Positions 56,249-64,000 of a stretch of DNA of 64,000 bases are shown in pieces; within the stretch, counting starts at the first letter, position 1, and each line of letters begins with the position of its first letter. This stretch comes from Arthrobacter cheniae. Its GTDB lineage: Bacteria > Actinomycetota > Actinomycetes > Actinomycetales > Micrococcaceae. The notes beneath the pieces were generated by a model that was not told the origin of the DNA, did not search any database, and saw only the letters and a list, made by a program, of their open reading frames with translations. Position numbers and translations under genes: made by a program. Location: the NCBI RefSeq assembly GCF_003602275.1, contig NZ_QZVT01000005.1, forward strand, positions 196,895 through 260,894, given 5' to 3'.

Positions 56249-58882
56249 ATGGCCAGGCGCCAGACCCCCGCTCTGCCGGAGGATTTCACCGAGAAAATCA
56301 TCGACGTCGACGTCGAAGCCGAGATGGAGGAGTCCTTCCTCGAGTACGCGTACTCGGTCATCTACTCGCGTGCCCTTCCGGACGCGCGGGACGGCCTCAA
56401 GCCCGTGCAGCGGCGCATCCTGTACATGATGTCGGACATGGGCCTGCGCCCGGACCGCGGTCATGTGAAATCCGCGCGCGTGGTCGGCGAGGTCATGGGT
56501 AAGCTGCATCCGCACGGCGACAGCGCCATCTACGACGCCATGGTGCGCATGGCGCAGGACTTCTCGCTGCGGCTCCCCCTCATCGACGGGCACGGCAACT
56601 TCGGCTCGCTCGACGACGGACCGGCGGCCGCGCGGTACACCGAGGCCCGCCTCGCCGCTGCGGCCCTGACCATGACGAACCACCTCGACGAGGACGTCGT
56701 CGACTTCATCCCCAACTACGACAACTCCCTCGACCAGCCCGAAGTGCTGCCGGCCGCCTTCCCCAACCTCCTCGTCAACGGCGCCAGCGGGATCGCCGTC
56801 GGGATGGCGACGAACATGCCGCCGCACAACCTCGGCGAGGTCGTCGCGGCGGCCCGCCACCTCATCGCGAATCCGGATGCACCGCTCGAGGACCTCATGC
56901 GCTTCGTCCCCGGACCCGATCTGCCGAGCGGCGGCAAGATCGTGGGCCTGGACGGCGTGCGTGACGCCTATGCAACGGGCCGAGGCTCGTTCAAGACCCG
57001 CGCCACCGTCAAGGTCGAGCAGCTGTCCGCGCGGCGTACCGGCCTCGTGGTGACCGAACTGCCCTACACGGTGGGGCCGGAGAAGGTCATCGAGCGGATC
57101 AAGGACGCGGTCAACGCGAAGAAGCTGCAGGGCATCTCGGACATCGTCGACCTCACCGACCGCAAGCACGGCCTGCGCCTGGTGATCGAGCTCAAGAACG
57201 GGTTCAACCCCAACGCGGTCCTCGCGCAGCTCTACCGCTTCACGCCGATGGAGGACTCGTTCGGCATCAACAACGTGGCCCTCGTCGACGGGCAACCGCG
57301 GACGCTCGGGCTCCTGGAGCTGCTGAAGGTCTACGTCGCACACCGGATCCTCGTGGTCCGCCGCAGGACCTCCTACCGGCTGCAGCGCAAGCGTGACCGC
57401 CTGCACCTCGTCGAGGGCCTGCTCATCGCGATCCTCGATATCGACGAGGTCATCCAGGTCATCCGCTCCTCGGACGAGTCCTCCGCGGCCCGCGAACGCC
57501 TCATGTCCATCTACGACCTGACCGAGATCCAGGCCAATTACATCCTGGAGCTGAGGCTCCGCCAGCTGACGAAGTACTCGCGCATCGAACTCGAGAAGGA
57601 ACAGGAGCAACTGCGCCTCGAGATCGCCGAGCTCGAGGGCATCCTCGGCTCGGAGGAGCGCCTCCGGACGCTCGTGTCCGACGAGCTCGCCGCCCTCTCG
57701 GAGCAGTTCGCAACACCGCGCCGTACGGTCCTCCTGGAGTCCGAAGCAGCCGCTCCGCTCAAGGGCTCGACCCTCCCTGCCCCGGCAGGGAAGGGTGCCA
57801 AGGCGATCATGCCCCTGGAGATCTCCGACGATCCCTGCTGGGTCCTGCTGTCGGCCTCCGGTCAGCTGGCGCGCACCTCGGATCGCCAGCCCCTGGCCGA
57901 CGGTCAGCGGATCAAGCATGATGCCTTCCGCTCCGTCCTGGCCTCCACGGCTCGCGGGGAGGTCGGAGCGATCACCTCGGCGGGCCGGATGATCCGGCTG
58001 CAGGTAATGGACATGCCGGCACTGCCGCCCACGGCCGGAGTGCCGAACCTCGCGGGCGGCGTTCCATCGTCGGAGTTCATCACGCTCGAGCGCGGGGAGC
58101 GACTCGTCGGACTGGCACCGTTGGGCGCCGTGGTGGCTCTCGGGACCGCCCAGGGCGTGGTCAAGCGCGTGCAACCCGACTATCCGCTGAATCGGGACGA
58201 CTGGGAGGTGATCTCCCTGAAGCCCAAGGACACGGTGGTGGGGGTCGCAACCGCCGCCGACCAGGACGATCTCGTCTTCATCACGCGCACGGCGCAGCTG
58301 CTGCGCTTCCCGGCGTCGGCCGTGCGACCGCAGGGCAGGACCGCCGGCGGCATGGCGGGCATCAAGCTCGCGGCCGGTGACACGGTGCTGCACTTCGGCG
58401 CGATCGCGTCCGGTGACGATCAGGGCGTGGTGGTGACGGTCACTGCTGCCGGCAGCACCCTGCCGGGCACATCTGCCGGGTCGGCCAAGGTCACCGAGTT
58501 GTCCGAGTACCCCGTCAAGGGCCGGGCGACGGCGGGAGTTCGAGCCCACCGCTTCCTCCGCGGCGAGGAGGCCCTCTCGCTGGCCTGGGCGGGCCATGGT
58601 CCGGCGCGCGCCGCTTCCGCCAACGGGGTGGCGCGGGCACTGCCCACCGAACACGGGCGCCGCGACGGCTCGGGCGTCCCGCTGACGCAGCAGATCGATG
58701 CCGTAGGACCGGCGCTGCTCGGACTTTTGGACGCCTCTGGCACGGGTGTCCGTCCCGCCGGCGGCTCGATCGGTCCCTCGGCGGACGGGCCTGCCGGCGG
58801 CGTCAGGATCATCGACGGATCAGCGTCGGCCGACCGTATGCCGGACGACGGTCCTGATGACGCACAGGGAACATTGCTCTAG
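56249..58882 (+). CDS. parC: DNA topoisomerase IV subunit A
   Basis: The protein has 877 residues. A GyrA/ParC-type type II topoisomerase. The winged-helix DNA-binding domain reads [20 protein letters not shown]; the catalytic Tyr is in [10 protein letters not shown]; the coiled-coil and C-terminal beta-pinwheel domain follow. The C-terminal blades lack a GyrA box (QRRGGKG), so it is a ParC-type decatenase rather than GyrA. It ends sharing CTAG with the stop of the convergent GNAT gene. Confidence 0.92.
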   Translation: MARRQTPALPEDFTEKIIDVDVEAEMEESFLEYAYSVIYSRALPDARDGLKPVQRRILYMMSDMGLRPDRGHVKSARVVGEVMGKLHPHGDSAIYDAMVRMAQDFSLRLPLIDGHGNFGSLDDGPAAARYTEARLAAAALTMTNHLDEDVVDFIPNYDNSLDQPEVLPAAFPNLLVNGASGIAVGMATNMPPHNLGEVVAAARHLIANPDAPLEDLMRFVPGPDLPSGGKIVGLDGVRDAYATGRGSFKTRATVKVEQLSARRTGLVVTELPYTVGPEKVIERIKDAVNAKKLQGISDIVDLTDRKHGLRLVIELKNGFNPNAVLAQLYRFTPMEDSFGINNVALVDGQPRTLGLLELLKVYVAHRILVVRRRTSYRLQRKRDRLHLVEGLLIAILDIDEVIQVIRSSDESSAARERLMSIYDLTEIQANYILELRLRQLTKYSRIELEKEQEQLRLEIAELEGILGSEERLRTLVSDELAALSEQFATPRRTVLLESEAAAPLKGSTLPAPAGKGAKAIMPLEISDDPCWVLLSASGQLARTSDRQPLADGQRIKHDAFRSVLASTARGEVGAITSAGRMIRLQVMDMPALPPTAGVPNLAGGVPSSEFITLERGERLVGLAPLGAVVALGTAQGVVKRVQPDYPLNRDDWEVISLKPKDTVVGVATAADQDDLVFITRTAQLLRFPASAVRPQGRTAGGMAGIKLAAGDTVLHFGAIASGDDQGVVVTVTAAGSTLPGTSAGSAKVTELSEYPVKGRATAGVRAHRFLRGEEALSLAWAGHGPARAASANGVARALPTEHGRRDGSGVPLTQQIDAVGPALLGLLDASGTGVRPAGGSIGPSADGPAGGVRIIDGSASADRMPDDGPDDAQGTLL

Positions 58883-59940
58883 GCGGGTTTGTCCGCCGTG
58901 ACACTCAGCGGCAGGTCGAACACGATCGATCGCTGCGTCGGCCCGTACCCCATGCGCTCGTACAGTCCCAGGGCGCCCGATGGGTTCTCGGTGTCGACGC
59001 CGAGCCCGGCGTTGTCCATGCCTGCTGCTCGGTAACGCCTCATCGCCTCGGCCAGGAGCGCCGGCGCCAGTCCGCGGCCACGCCAGGTCTTCCTGACACC
59101 CAGCAGGTCGGTGTAGCCCTCGGAGTGCCCGAGCAGTTCCTTCGAATCGGGGTCGTAGCTGGCCAGGTGGTACGCCACCACCTCGCCGGTCGCGGGGTCG
59201 AGCAGGGCGAGGCTCCAGTCGTCGCGGAACTCGGGGTGGGTGACCGTGAACTGCCAGGATTCCTGGTCACGGGGCTCACTCCCCCAATGGTCCTGGAACG
59301 CATCGTTGTGGGCGAGCCGTACGAGCTCGACGAGGTTGCGGTCCGCGCCATCGGCGAAACTCAGCAGGTGCAGTTCGGCGGGGAACGGCAGGTCCGGGAT
59401 CGGCTGGGAGAGAGGTCGCGTCATCTCGGTGAAGTACCTGACGATCGTGCTGCCGCTCGCCGTGAGCAGGGCCAGATGCGAGGGGTTGCGCTCCTCGACG
59501 TAGTTCCTGAAGACGCCATCGGTCCGGCCGGTCTCCTGCAGTCGCTCGATCGCGCGCCACGCCTGCCAGCTGAAGACCGCTCGTCCGATCCCCCGTCGGC
59601 GCCACCCCGGGTCCACCCCGCCCGCGCCGTGCACGACCGAGGAGCCCGCATTCATCGAGAGACGTCCGAAGGCGCGCGGGAGGCCGTCGTCGTCGAAACC
59701 CGCGATGGTGTCGCGCCGAGGATCGTTCTTCGACGCCCTCAGGGCCTGCTCGAGGTCGGCGCGCTGCTCCACCCAGTCCGGCTCGTCCGCCGCGGCGATG
59801 CACTGGATCAGCGAGAGCCAGCGCTCGATATCGGCGTAGGAGAGCGGTCGCCACTGCAACAGATCCGGCAACGGCGGAGCACGGTGCCCGGGCTCGCCGG
59901 TGGAGCCTGCATCCTTGAGGGGCATCTCGGGCGTGCTCAT
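58879..59940 (-). CDS. double GNAT-domain acetyltransferase
   Basis: The protein has 353 residues with two GNAT folds: one near the N-terminus ([19 protein letters not shown]) and one near the C-terminus ([20 protein letters not shown]). Proteins of this type are seen in mycothiol synthesis (MshD) and in antibiotic-related enzymes; this one cannot be assigned. The TAG stop overlaps the parC stop by 4 bp on the opposite strand. No Shine-Dalgarno of note. Confidence 0.85.
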   Translation of the reverse strand: MSTPEMPLKDAGSTGEPGHRAPPLPDLLQWRPLSYADIERWLSLIQCIAAADEPDWVEQRADLEQALRASKNDPRRDTIAGFDDDGLPRAFGRLSMNAGSSVVHGAGGVDPGWRRRGIGRAVFSWQAWRAIERLQETGRTDGVFRNYVEERNPSHLALLTASGSTIVRYFTEMTRPLSQPIPDLPFPAELHLLSFADGADRNLVELVRLAHNDAFQDHWGSEPRDQESWQFTVTHPEFRDDWSLALLDPATGEVVAYHLASYDPDSKELLGHSEGYTDLLGVRKTWRGRGLAPALLAEAMRRYRAAGMDNAGLGVDTENPSGALGLYERMGYGPTQRSIVFDLPLSVTADKPA

Positions 59941-60044
59941 GGTGCCAGCGTATTCCCTGGGCGGCTGCCTCCGCCGGATGTTTCAGCTCCGGCAGGGCGC
60001 GACGCAGCCGCCGACACCCACAGCGAGCGGTAGGTCGGACGCGG

Positions 60045-63000
60045 TTACCAGGACTCCGATCCTGCGTGAGGCAGGGGGTGAGCCGATCCCAGCACGACGA
60101 CGTCATCACACAGCGCTGCCTCGTCGGGGTCGTGGGTCACCAGGAGGACCGCCGTCTCGGGAAGCCCGTGCCGCAGATCCTCGAGCAACGATCGGGCGCC
60201 GGCGGCGTCGAGGTGAGCGATGGGCTCGTCGAGGAGGACGACGCCGGATCGGGTCAGCAGTGCGCGAGCCACGGCAAGTCGTTGGCGCTGACCGCCGGAC
60301 AGGCGCGATCCACCCGATCCGGCCTGGGCATCGAGGCCGTTCTCCAGACCGGCCACCATGTCGGCCAGTCCCACAGCACGGATGACAGCGTGGAGCTCTT
60401 CCTCGGTCGCGGGATCCCCGGGGGCTCGCGCGAGCTGGAGGTTGGACCTCAGGGTGGAGGTGAACAGGTGGCTCTCCTGGGGGCACCAGGCGATGCGAGG
60501 CACACCACCGACGACGCTGGTCGACCCGTTGACCACGAGACGGCCCTCATCGAGGGGCAGGAATCCCAACAGTGCTCCCAGGATGGTCGATTTGCCGCTG
60601 CCGGACGGGCCGGTGAGACCTGTCCACCGTCCGGGAGCCAACTGCAGGTTCACCCCGGTGACCACAGGATGACCCGGCTGGTAGCCGATCCCGGCGTCGT
60701 CGAGGGCGAGCGTCCTCACCGGAACGACCTCCGGTCCGTGGATGCTCGCTGCCTGCTCCTCCTGCCGATCCGGGGAAGGACCCAGCATCGGCCGGATGCG
60801 GCGTGTAACCGCAGAGAGGGGACCCCAGTGCTGGACGGCCGCTGTCCCTGCGACGAAGGGTTCGATCAGGGCGAGCTGCATGAGCACCAACACGGCCGTG
60901 GTGTCAGCCGCTACCCCATTCGCGGTGACAAGGATGCCGAGGGCCGCGGCACAGCACGCGGCAACGATCACCGCCGTCGATGCGCCGGCTGCGGCCGCCG
61001 ACCGGCGTGCTGCCACCGCGACCCGTCCGTCGAGCGTCCGTGTCCCCGCGAGCGCGGCGCGGTGGACACCGTTCACCCTGAGGTCCGGCGCTGCCCGCAG
61101 CAGGCGTGTGATGCGTTCAAGAGCCTCGGCGCGTATCTCCACGGCTGCGGCACCGGCGGCCTGCTCGCGCAGGACCGCGACGAGCGGCGCGACGACGACG
61201 GCGGCACCGACGGCGAGCGCCTGCCAGCCGAGCGAGGCAGGGTGCAGGATGGCGGTCGTGACGAGCGCCGCGATACCGGTGAGGGCGGAGGTGACGAACG
61301 GTAACAGCGCACGCGCGGAGAGGTCCCTCAGTTCGTCGACGTCACCGATCAGGCGTTCGATTCCTCCTGAGCCGCGTGCGATGGTTCGCCAGGACCGTCC
61401 GGCGCGGAGCAGCCCGGTCCACAGGCGCAGTCGCGTGTCATCCGCTCGATGGAAGACCGCCCGGTGGAGCCAGAGCCGTTCCTCGTAGCGCAGGAGGGAC
61501 CGGCCGATGCCGAAGAAACGCACACCGACGATGGCCGTCAGGAGATAGAGGATCGGGGGCTGCTCCGCAGCTCGGACGATCAGCCAGCCGCTGAGGGCCG
61601 TCAGTGCGACAGCGAAGACGGCGGCGCCCAGGCCCAGCGCCGCCGCCGCAAGGAAGCGTCGGTCCCACGGCCGGACGAGTGCAAGCACGTCATGGGCCGA
61701 CTGGCACAACGATGCTCCCGTCGTCACCGGCGTCGGTGTCGTCCTCGTAAGCGTCGTACCCGGTGCCGTAGTCGTCGTTGCCGTAGTCGTAGTCGTGGTC
61801 GTCGTAGCCGTTGCCGTAGCCGTCGTTGCCGTAGTCGTCGTTGCCGTAGTCCTCGGCGCCGACGACGGCAGGGTCCGCAGCGTGCGAGGGAGCGCTCCAC
61901 CGGAACGGGTATCGACCGAGTTGACGGGGTCAACGGTCATGGCCGCGATGTCCCTGGCGTGGAAGGACGACGACGAGGACTCTGCCGACAATGAGGGAGC
62001 GGGCCTCGGACCGAGCCATAGCTCGGACGCCGCGATGCCCGCCGTCTCGTCGTCGTGCGCGATCAGGAGGACCGTCAGCCCGGGCCGGCGTGCCTGGAGG
62101 GCCGCCCGGATGGCTGCCGACGACTCTTCGTCGACATGCGCGGTGGGCTCGTCGAGGAGCAGGAGGCGGACCAACGGATCCTGTGCGCGCATGAGCGCCC
62201 GGGCGACGGCGACACGCCTCAGCTCGCCGGGACTCAGCTCCCCCGTAGCCCTGTCCACGAGTCCGCCCGCCCCCACGGATGCGAGCGTCTCCGTAATCGA
62301 CGGATCGTCCTCGGAGACCCCGCCGTACAGGGCGAGTTCCGCGCGGACCGAACTCATGAGCACTTCGGGGTGTTGCGGGACCCATGCGACTCCACCGTCC
62401 TCGAGGCCCGTCATGCTGCCCGCGAGCTGGAGACCCGGCGGGACTGCCCCGCCCCCGGCCAGTGCTCGCATGAGCGTCGATTTTCCCGATCCGCTCGGAC
62501 CTCGGAGAGCCGTGACGGAGCCGGGTCGAAGTGTGAACGACACGCGGTCGACGACCGGCTCCAGGACGCCGTCGTACCGGGCAGTCAGTCCTTCCACGCT
62601 CACACCGGCCCATGCCACGGCGGTTTCCCGATAGGCCGTCGACGGGGCTGCTTCCCCGGCTCCTCGCGCAGCGTCGACACCGGCCGGTCCCGGGGCTGCT
62701 CCCCCGGCCCCTTGCGCAGCGTCGACACCGGCCGGTCCCGCAGCGTCGACACCGGCCGGTCGCGGGGCGTCGATCACGGCGCGTACCCGCGACCCGGCCT
62801 CCTCGCCGTCCTCGCTCGCATGGTGGGCTGCACCGACGTCGCGGATCGGGCCGTAGCATTCCGGCGCGAGGATGAGTGCGATCAGGGCCGTTTCCAGACT
62901 CAGGTCGCCGTGGATCAGGCGGATGCCGGCGAACACCGCGACGACGGCGACGGAGATGGTGCTGATCAGTTCCAGGGCGAGGGAAGACAGGAAGACCGTG

Positions 63001-63824
63001 CGGAGCGTCGTCATCGTACGCGAGGTGTAGGCGCCGGCGATGTCGTTGAGAGCCCGCGTCTGCTCAGCGGCCCGCCCGAGGCCCACCAGGACGGGGAGAC
63101 CCCGAGCGAGTTCGAGCAGGTGGTCGGAAAGACGCCCGAGCGCCGCAGCTGCCTGCTGCGTGCGGTCCTGGGTGTGCAGGCCGATCAGCGCCATGAAGAC
63201 CGGGACGAGAGGCACTGTGAGGACGATGATGAGCGCGCTGACCCAGTCGGCGGCGAGGATCCGCGCACCGATGAGAAGCGGCACCACGGCGCAGGTGATG
63301 AGCGCGGGCAGGTACTGCGTGTAGTACTTGTCGAGCCCGTCGAGGCCACGGGTCAGCAGCACTGCCAGGGAACCCTGTCCGCTGCCGGGCGCTGCCGTGG
63401 GCGCAGTGCCGCCGTCGTCGAGCACGCGAAGGAGGGCGGACTCGCGCATCCGCTCCCTGACACCCATCGCCAGTCGCGCCGCCGTCGCATCCTGACCCCA
63501 GGCCGCGACTGTGCGCAATCCTGCGCCGGCGATGCCCTGGAGCAGGACCGAACGGACGTCCAACGAATCGGCGGCGAGGGACGCAATCCCGAGAGCGAGG
63601 GCCTGCGCCATGAGAACCAGGCCCAGGGCGCGGGCGGCGGCTAGGGCCCCGAGGAGATACACGGCCGTTCCGGACCCCGCCGCTCCCGCCGGCCCACCCG
63701 CCCGGAGGGAGGAGATCGGCGAGACCCGGTGCGTCTGCTGCCCGCTTCCCGTGCCGCCGTCGGCGGCGGCCGGTGCTGTGGTCGGTGAAGCAGTCGGCGG
63801 TGAGGTGGGCGTGCTCTCGTGCAT
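60045..63824 (-). CDS. CydDC fusion: cysteine/glutathione ABC exporter
   Basis: The protein has 1259 residues. CydDC exports thiols and haem-related substrates for cytochrome bd assembly. Normally two half-transporters; here CydD and CydC are one chain, common in actinobacteria. CydD half: membrane helices, then Walker A LRGPSGSGKSTLMRAL and the signature LSPGE. The second half has Walker A LTGPSGSGKSTILGAL and LSGGQ. The linkers between domains are repetitive: Gly/Ala-rich before the first ATPase and Thr/Ala-rich before the second membrane domain. ATG 63824 is chosen (AGGACA upstream), just after the cydB stop. Confidence 0.94.
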   Translation of the reverse strand: MHESTPTSPPTASPTTAPAAADGGTGSGQQTHRVSPISSLRAGGPAGAAGSGTAVYLLGALAAARALGLVLMAQALALGIASLAADSLDVRSVLLQGIAGAGLRTVAAWGQDATAARLAMGVRERMRESALLRVLDDGGTAPTAAPGSGQGSLAVLLTRGLDGLDKYYTQYLPALITCAVVPLLIGARILAADWVSALIIVLTVPLVPVFMALIGLHTQDRTQQAAAALGRLSDHLLELARGLPVLVGLGRAAEQTRALNDIAGAYTSRTMTTLRTVFLSSLALELISTISVAVVAVFAGIRLIHGDLSLETALIALILAPECYGPIRDVGAAHHASEDGEEAGSRVRAVIDAPRPAGVDAAGPAGVDAAQGAGGAAPGPAGVDAARGAGEAAPSTAYRETAVAWAGVSVEGLTARYDGVLEPVVDRVSFTLRPGSVTALRGPSGSGKSTLMRALAGGGAVPPGLQLAGSMTGLEDGGVAWVPQHPEVLMSSVRAELALYGGVSEDDPSITETLASVGAGGLVDRATGELSPGELRRVAVARALMRAQDPLVRLLLLDEPTAHVDEESSAAIRAALQARRPGLTVLLIAHDDETAGIAASELWLGPRPAPSLSAESSSSSFHARDIAAMTVDPVNSVDTRSGGALPRTLRTLPSSAPRTTATTTTATTATATATTTTTTTTATTTTAPGTTLTRTTPTPVTTGASLCQSAHDVLALVRPWDRRFLAAAALGLGAAVFAVALTALSGWLIVRAAEQPPILYLLTAIVGVRFFGIGRSLLRYEERLWLHRAVFHRADDTRLRLWTGLLRAGRSWRTIARGSGGIERLIGDVDELRDLSARALLPFVTSALTGIAALVTTAILHPASLGWQALAVGAAVVVAPLVAVLREQAAGAAAVEIRAEALERITRLLRAAPDLRVNGVHRAALAGTRTLDGRVAVAARRSAAAAGASTAVIVAACCAAALGILVTANGVAADTTAVLVLMQLALIEPFVAGTAAVQHWGPLSAVTRRIRPMLGPSPDRQEEQAASIHGPEVVPVRTLALDDAGIGYQPGHPVVTGVNLQLAPGRWTGLTGPSGSGKSTILGALLGFLPLDEGRLVVNGSTSVVGGVPRIAWCPQESHLFTSTLRSNLQLARAPGDPATEEELHAVIRAVGLADMVAGLENGLDAQAGSGGSRLSGGQRQRLAVARALLTRSGVVLLDEPIAHLDAAGARSLLEDLRHGLPETAVLLVTHDPDEAALCDDVVVLGSAHPLPHAGSESW
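61765..61851 (-). repeat. GTCGTn/GCCGTn short repeats encoding a Thr/Ala tract
   Basis: On the plus strand units of GTCGTA, GCCGTA, GTCGTT and GTCGTG follow each other for about 85 bp. On the minus strand these are ACN and GCN codons giving an almost pure Thr/Ala run in the CydD-CydC linker. The tract is prone to slippage in steps of 3 or 6 bp that keep the frame. Confidence 0.7.
62641..62775 (-). repeat. 48-bp tandem repeat in the CydD part
   Basis: Two full copies and a half copy of a 48-bp unit encode GPAGVDAAQGAGGAAP and GPAGVDAARGAGEAAP plus a shortened copy. It lies between the CydD membrane domain and its ATPase. The unit is a multiple of three, so copy changes do not break the gene. 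Confidence 0.75.
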
Positions 63825-63844
63825 GGGTGTCCTGGTGGCTCCGC

Positions 63845-64000
63845 TCACAGGGCTGTGACGGCGTGCGCGGCGGGGATGCTCGCCTCGGACACACGCCGAC
63901 GGAAGACCCAGTATGTCCAGGCCTGATAAGCGAGGACGAGCGGGAGTCCGAAGCACGCAACCAGACTCATCAGTCCGAGGGTGTAGGGCGAGGAGGACGC
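63845..64000 (-). CDS. cydB: cytochrome bd ubiquinol oxidase subunit II, C-terminal end (partial)
   Basis: The last 51 codons of a minus-strand gene with its 5' part beyond the window. The sequence contains MSLVACFGLPLVLAYQAWTY followed by WVFRRRV, the usual end of CydB: last membrane helix, then a short cytoplasmic tail. CydB with CydA forms the bd oxidase that reduces O2 with high affinity. cydDC follows directly, so these are one operon. Confidence 0.9.
   Translation of the reverse strand, partial: ASSSPYTLGLMSLVACFGLPLVLAYQAWTYWVFRRRVSEASIPAAHAVTAL

Noticed and set aside
56216..58654. 812-codon open frame on the minus strand
   Set aside because: It is the antisense shadow of parC, with the same high-GC composition artefact.

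Overview
The window is high-GC, densely coded DNA from an actinobacterium, most likely a member of the Micrococcaceae close to Arthrobacter. This rests on several things visible in it: a class Ib ribonucleotide reductase operon (nrdHIEF), a fused CydDC exporter, SepH, an RNase E with a long disordered N-terminus, actinobacterial conserved families (DUF3159, DUF3710, DUF3093, DUF4193, DUF5998) next to dut, trkA and dxs, GTG starts and good Shine-Dalgarno sequences. The genus is an inference from gene content and order, not a sequence search.

Layout. 1-2.7 kb: a Nudix-type NrtR-family regulator (cut by the window edge) diverges from a two-gene operon encoding an SPFH protein and an NAD-kinase-fold protein. 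Two palindromic operators lie between them. 2.8-7 kb: nrdHIEF with paired NrdR-type boxes. 7-18.8 kb: regulators and accessory enzymes: LysR, SDR, metF, a DUF2183 (App1-like) protein with Ser/Thr repeats, a small unknown protein, a PUA/EVE-like-HNH nuclease, a proline-rich surface protein, a large LuxR/MalT-type ATPase regulator with a downstream membrane-protein pair, and a GNAT enzyme. 18.8-23.9 kb: a low-density accessory stretch with gene fragments, two genes broken by TAG codons, a frameshifted small gene, a cysteine-free ArsD-like protein, a PadR/membrane-protein pair, a lipoprotein and an XRE regulator. It ends at a tRNA-Ala(GGC) gene.

24-34.3 kb: housekeeping genes on the minus strand: phosphatase, rsfS, nadD, proA, proB, obgE, rpmA, rplU, then a TPP-riboswitch-controlled thiD-tenA fusion. 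34.3-45 kb: rne, dxs, a TRAM-type RNA methyltransferase and an APC permease on the minus strand, with a divergent pair of TrkA-type K+ regulators. 45-59 kb: DUF3159, OB-fold, DUF3710 and dut; DUF3093, DUF4193 and sepH; tdk, a phosphodiesterase and DUF5998; a GNAT/NDP-forming acyl-CoA synthetase fusion; parC. 59-64 kb: a double GNAT protein, then the fused cydDC gene and the end of cydB (cytochrome bd oxidase), cut by the window edge.

The most unusual items are the NrtR/SPFH/NAD-kinase-like module with its phased operators, the ArsD-like protein without metal-binding cysteines, the PUA-like-HNH nuclease, a perfect 13-bp inverted repeat between the LuxR/MalT-type regulator and its membrane-protein neighbours, and repeat-encoded linkers in CydDC and in the DUF2183 protein.
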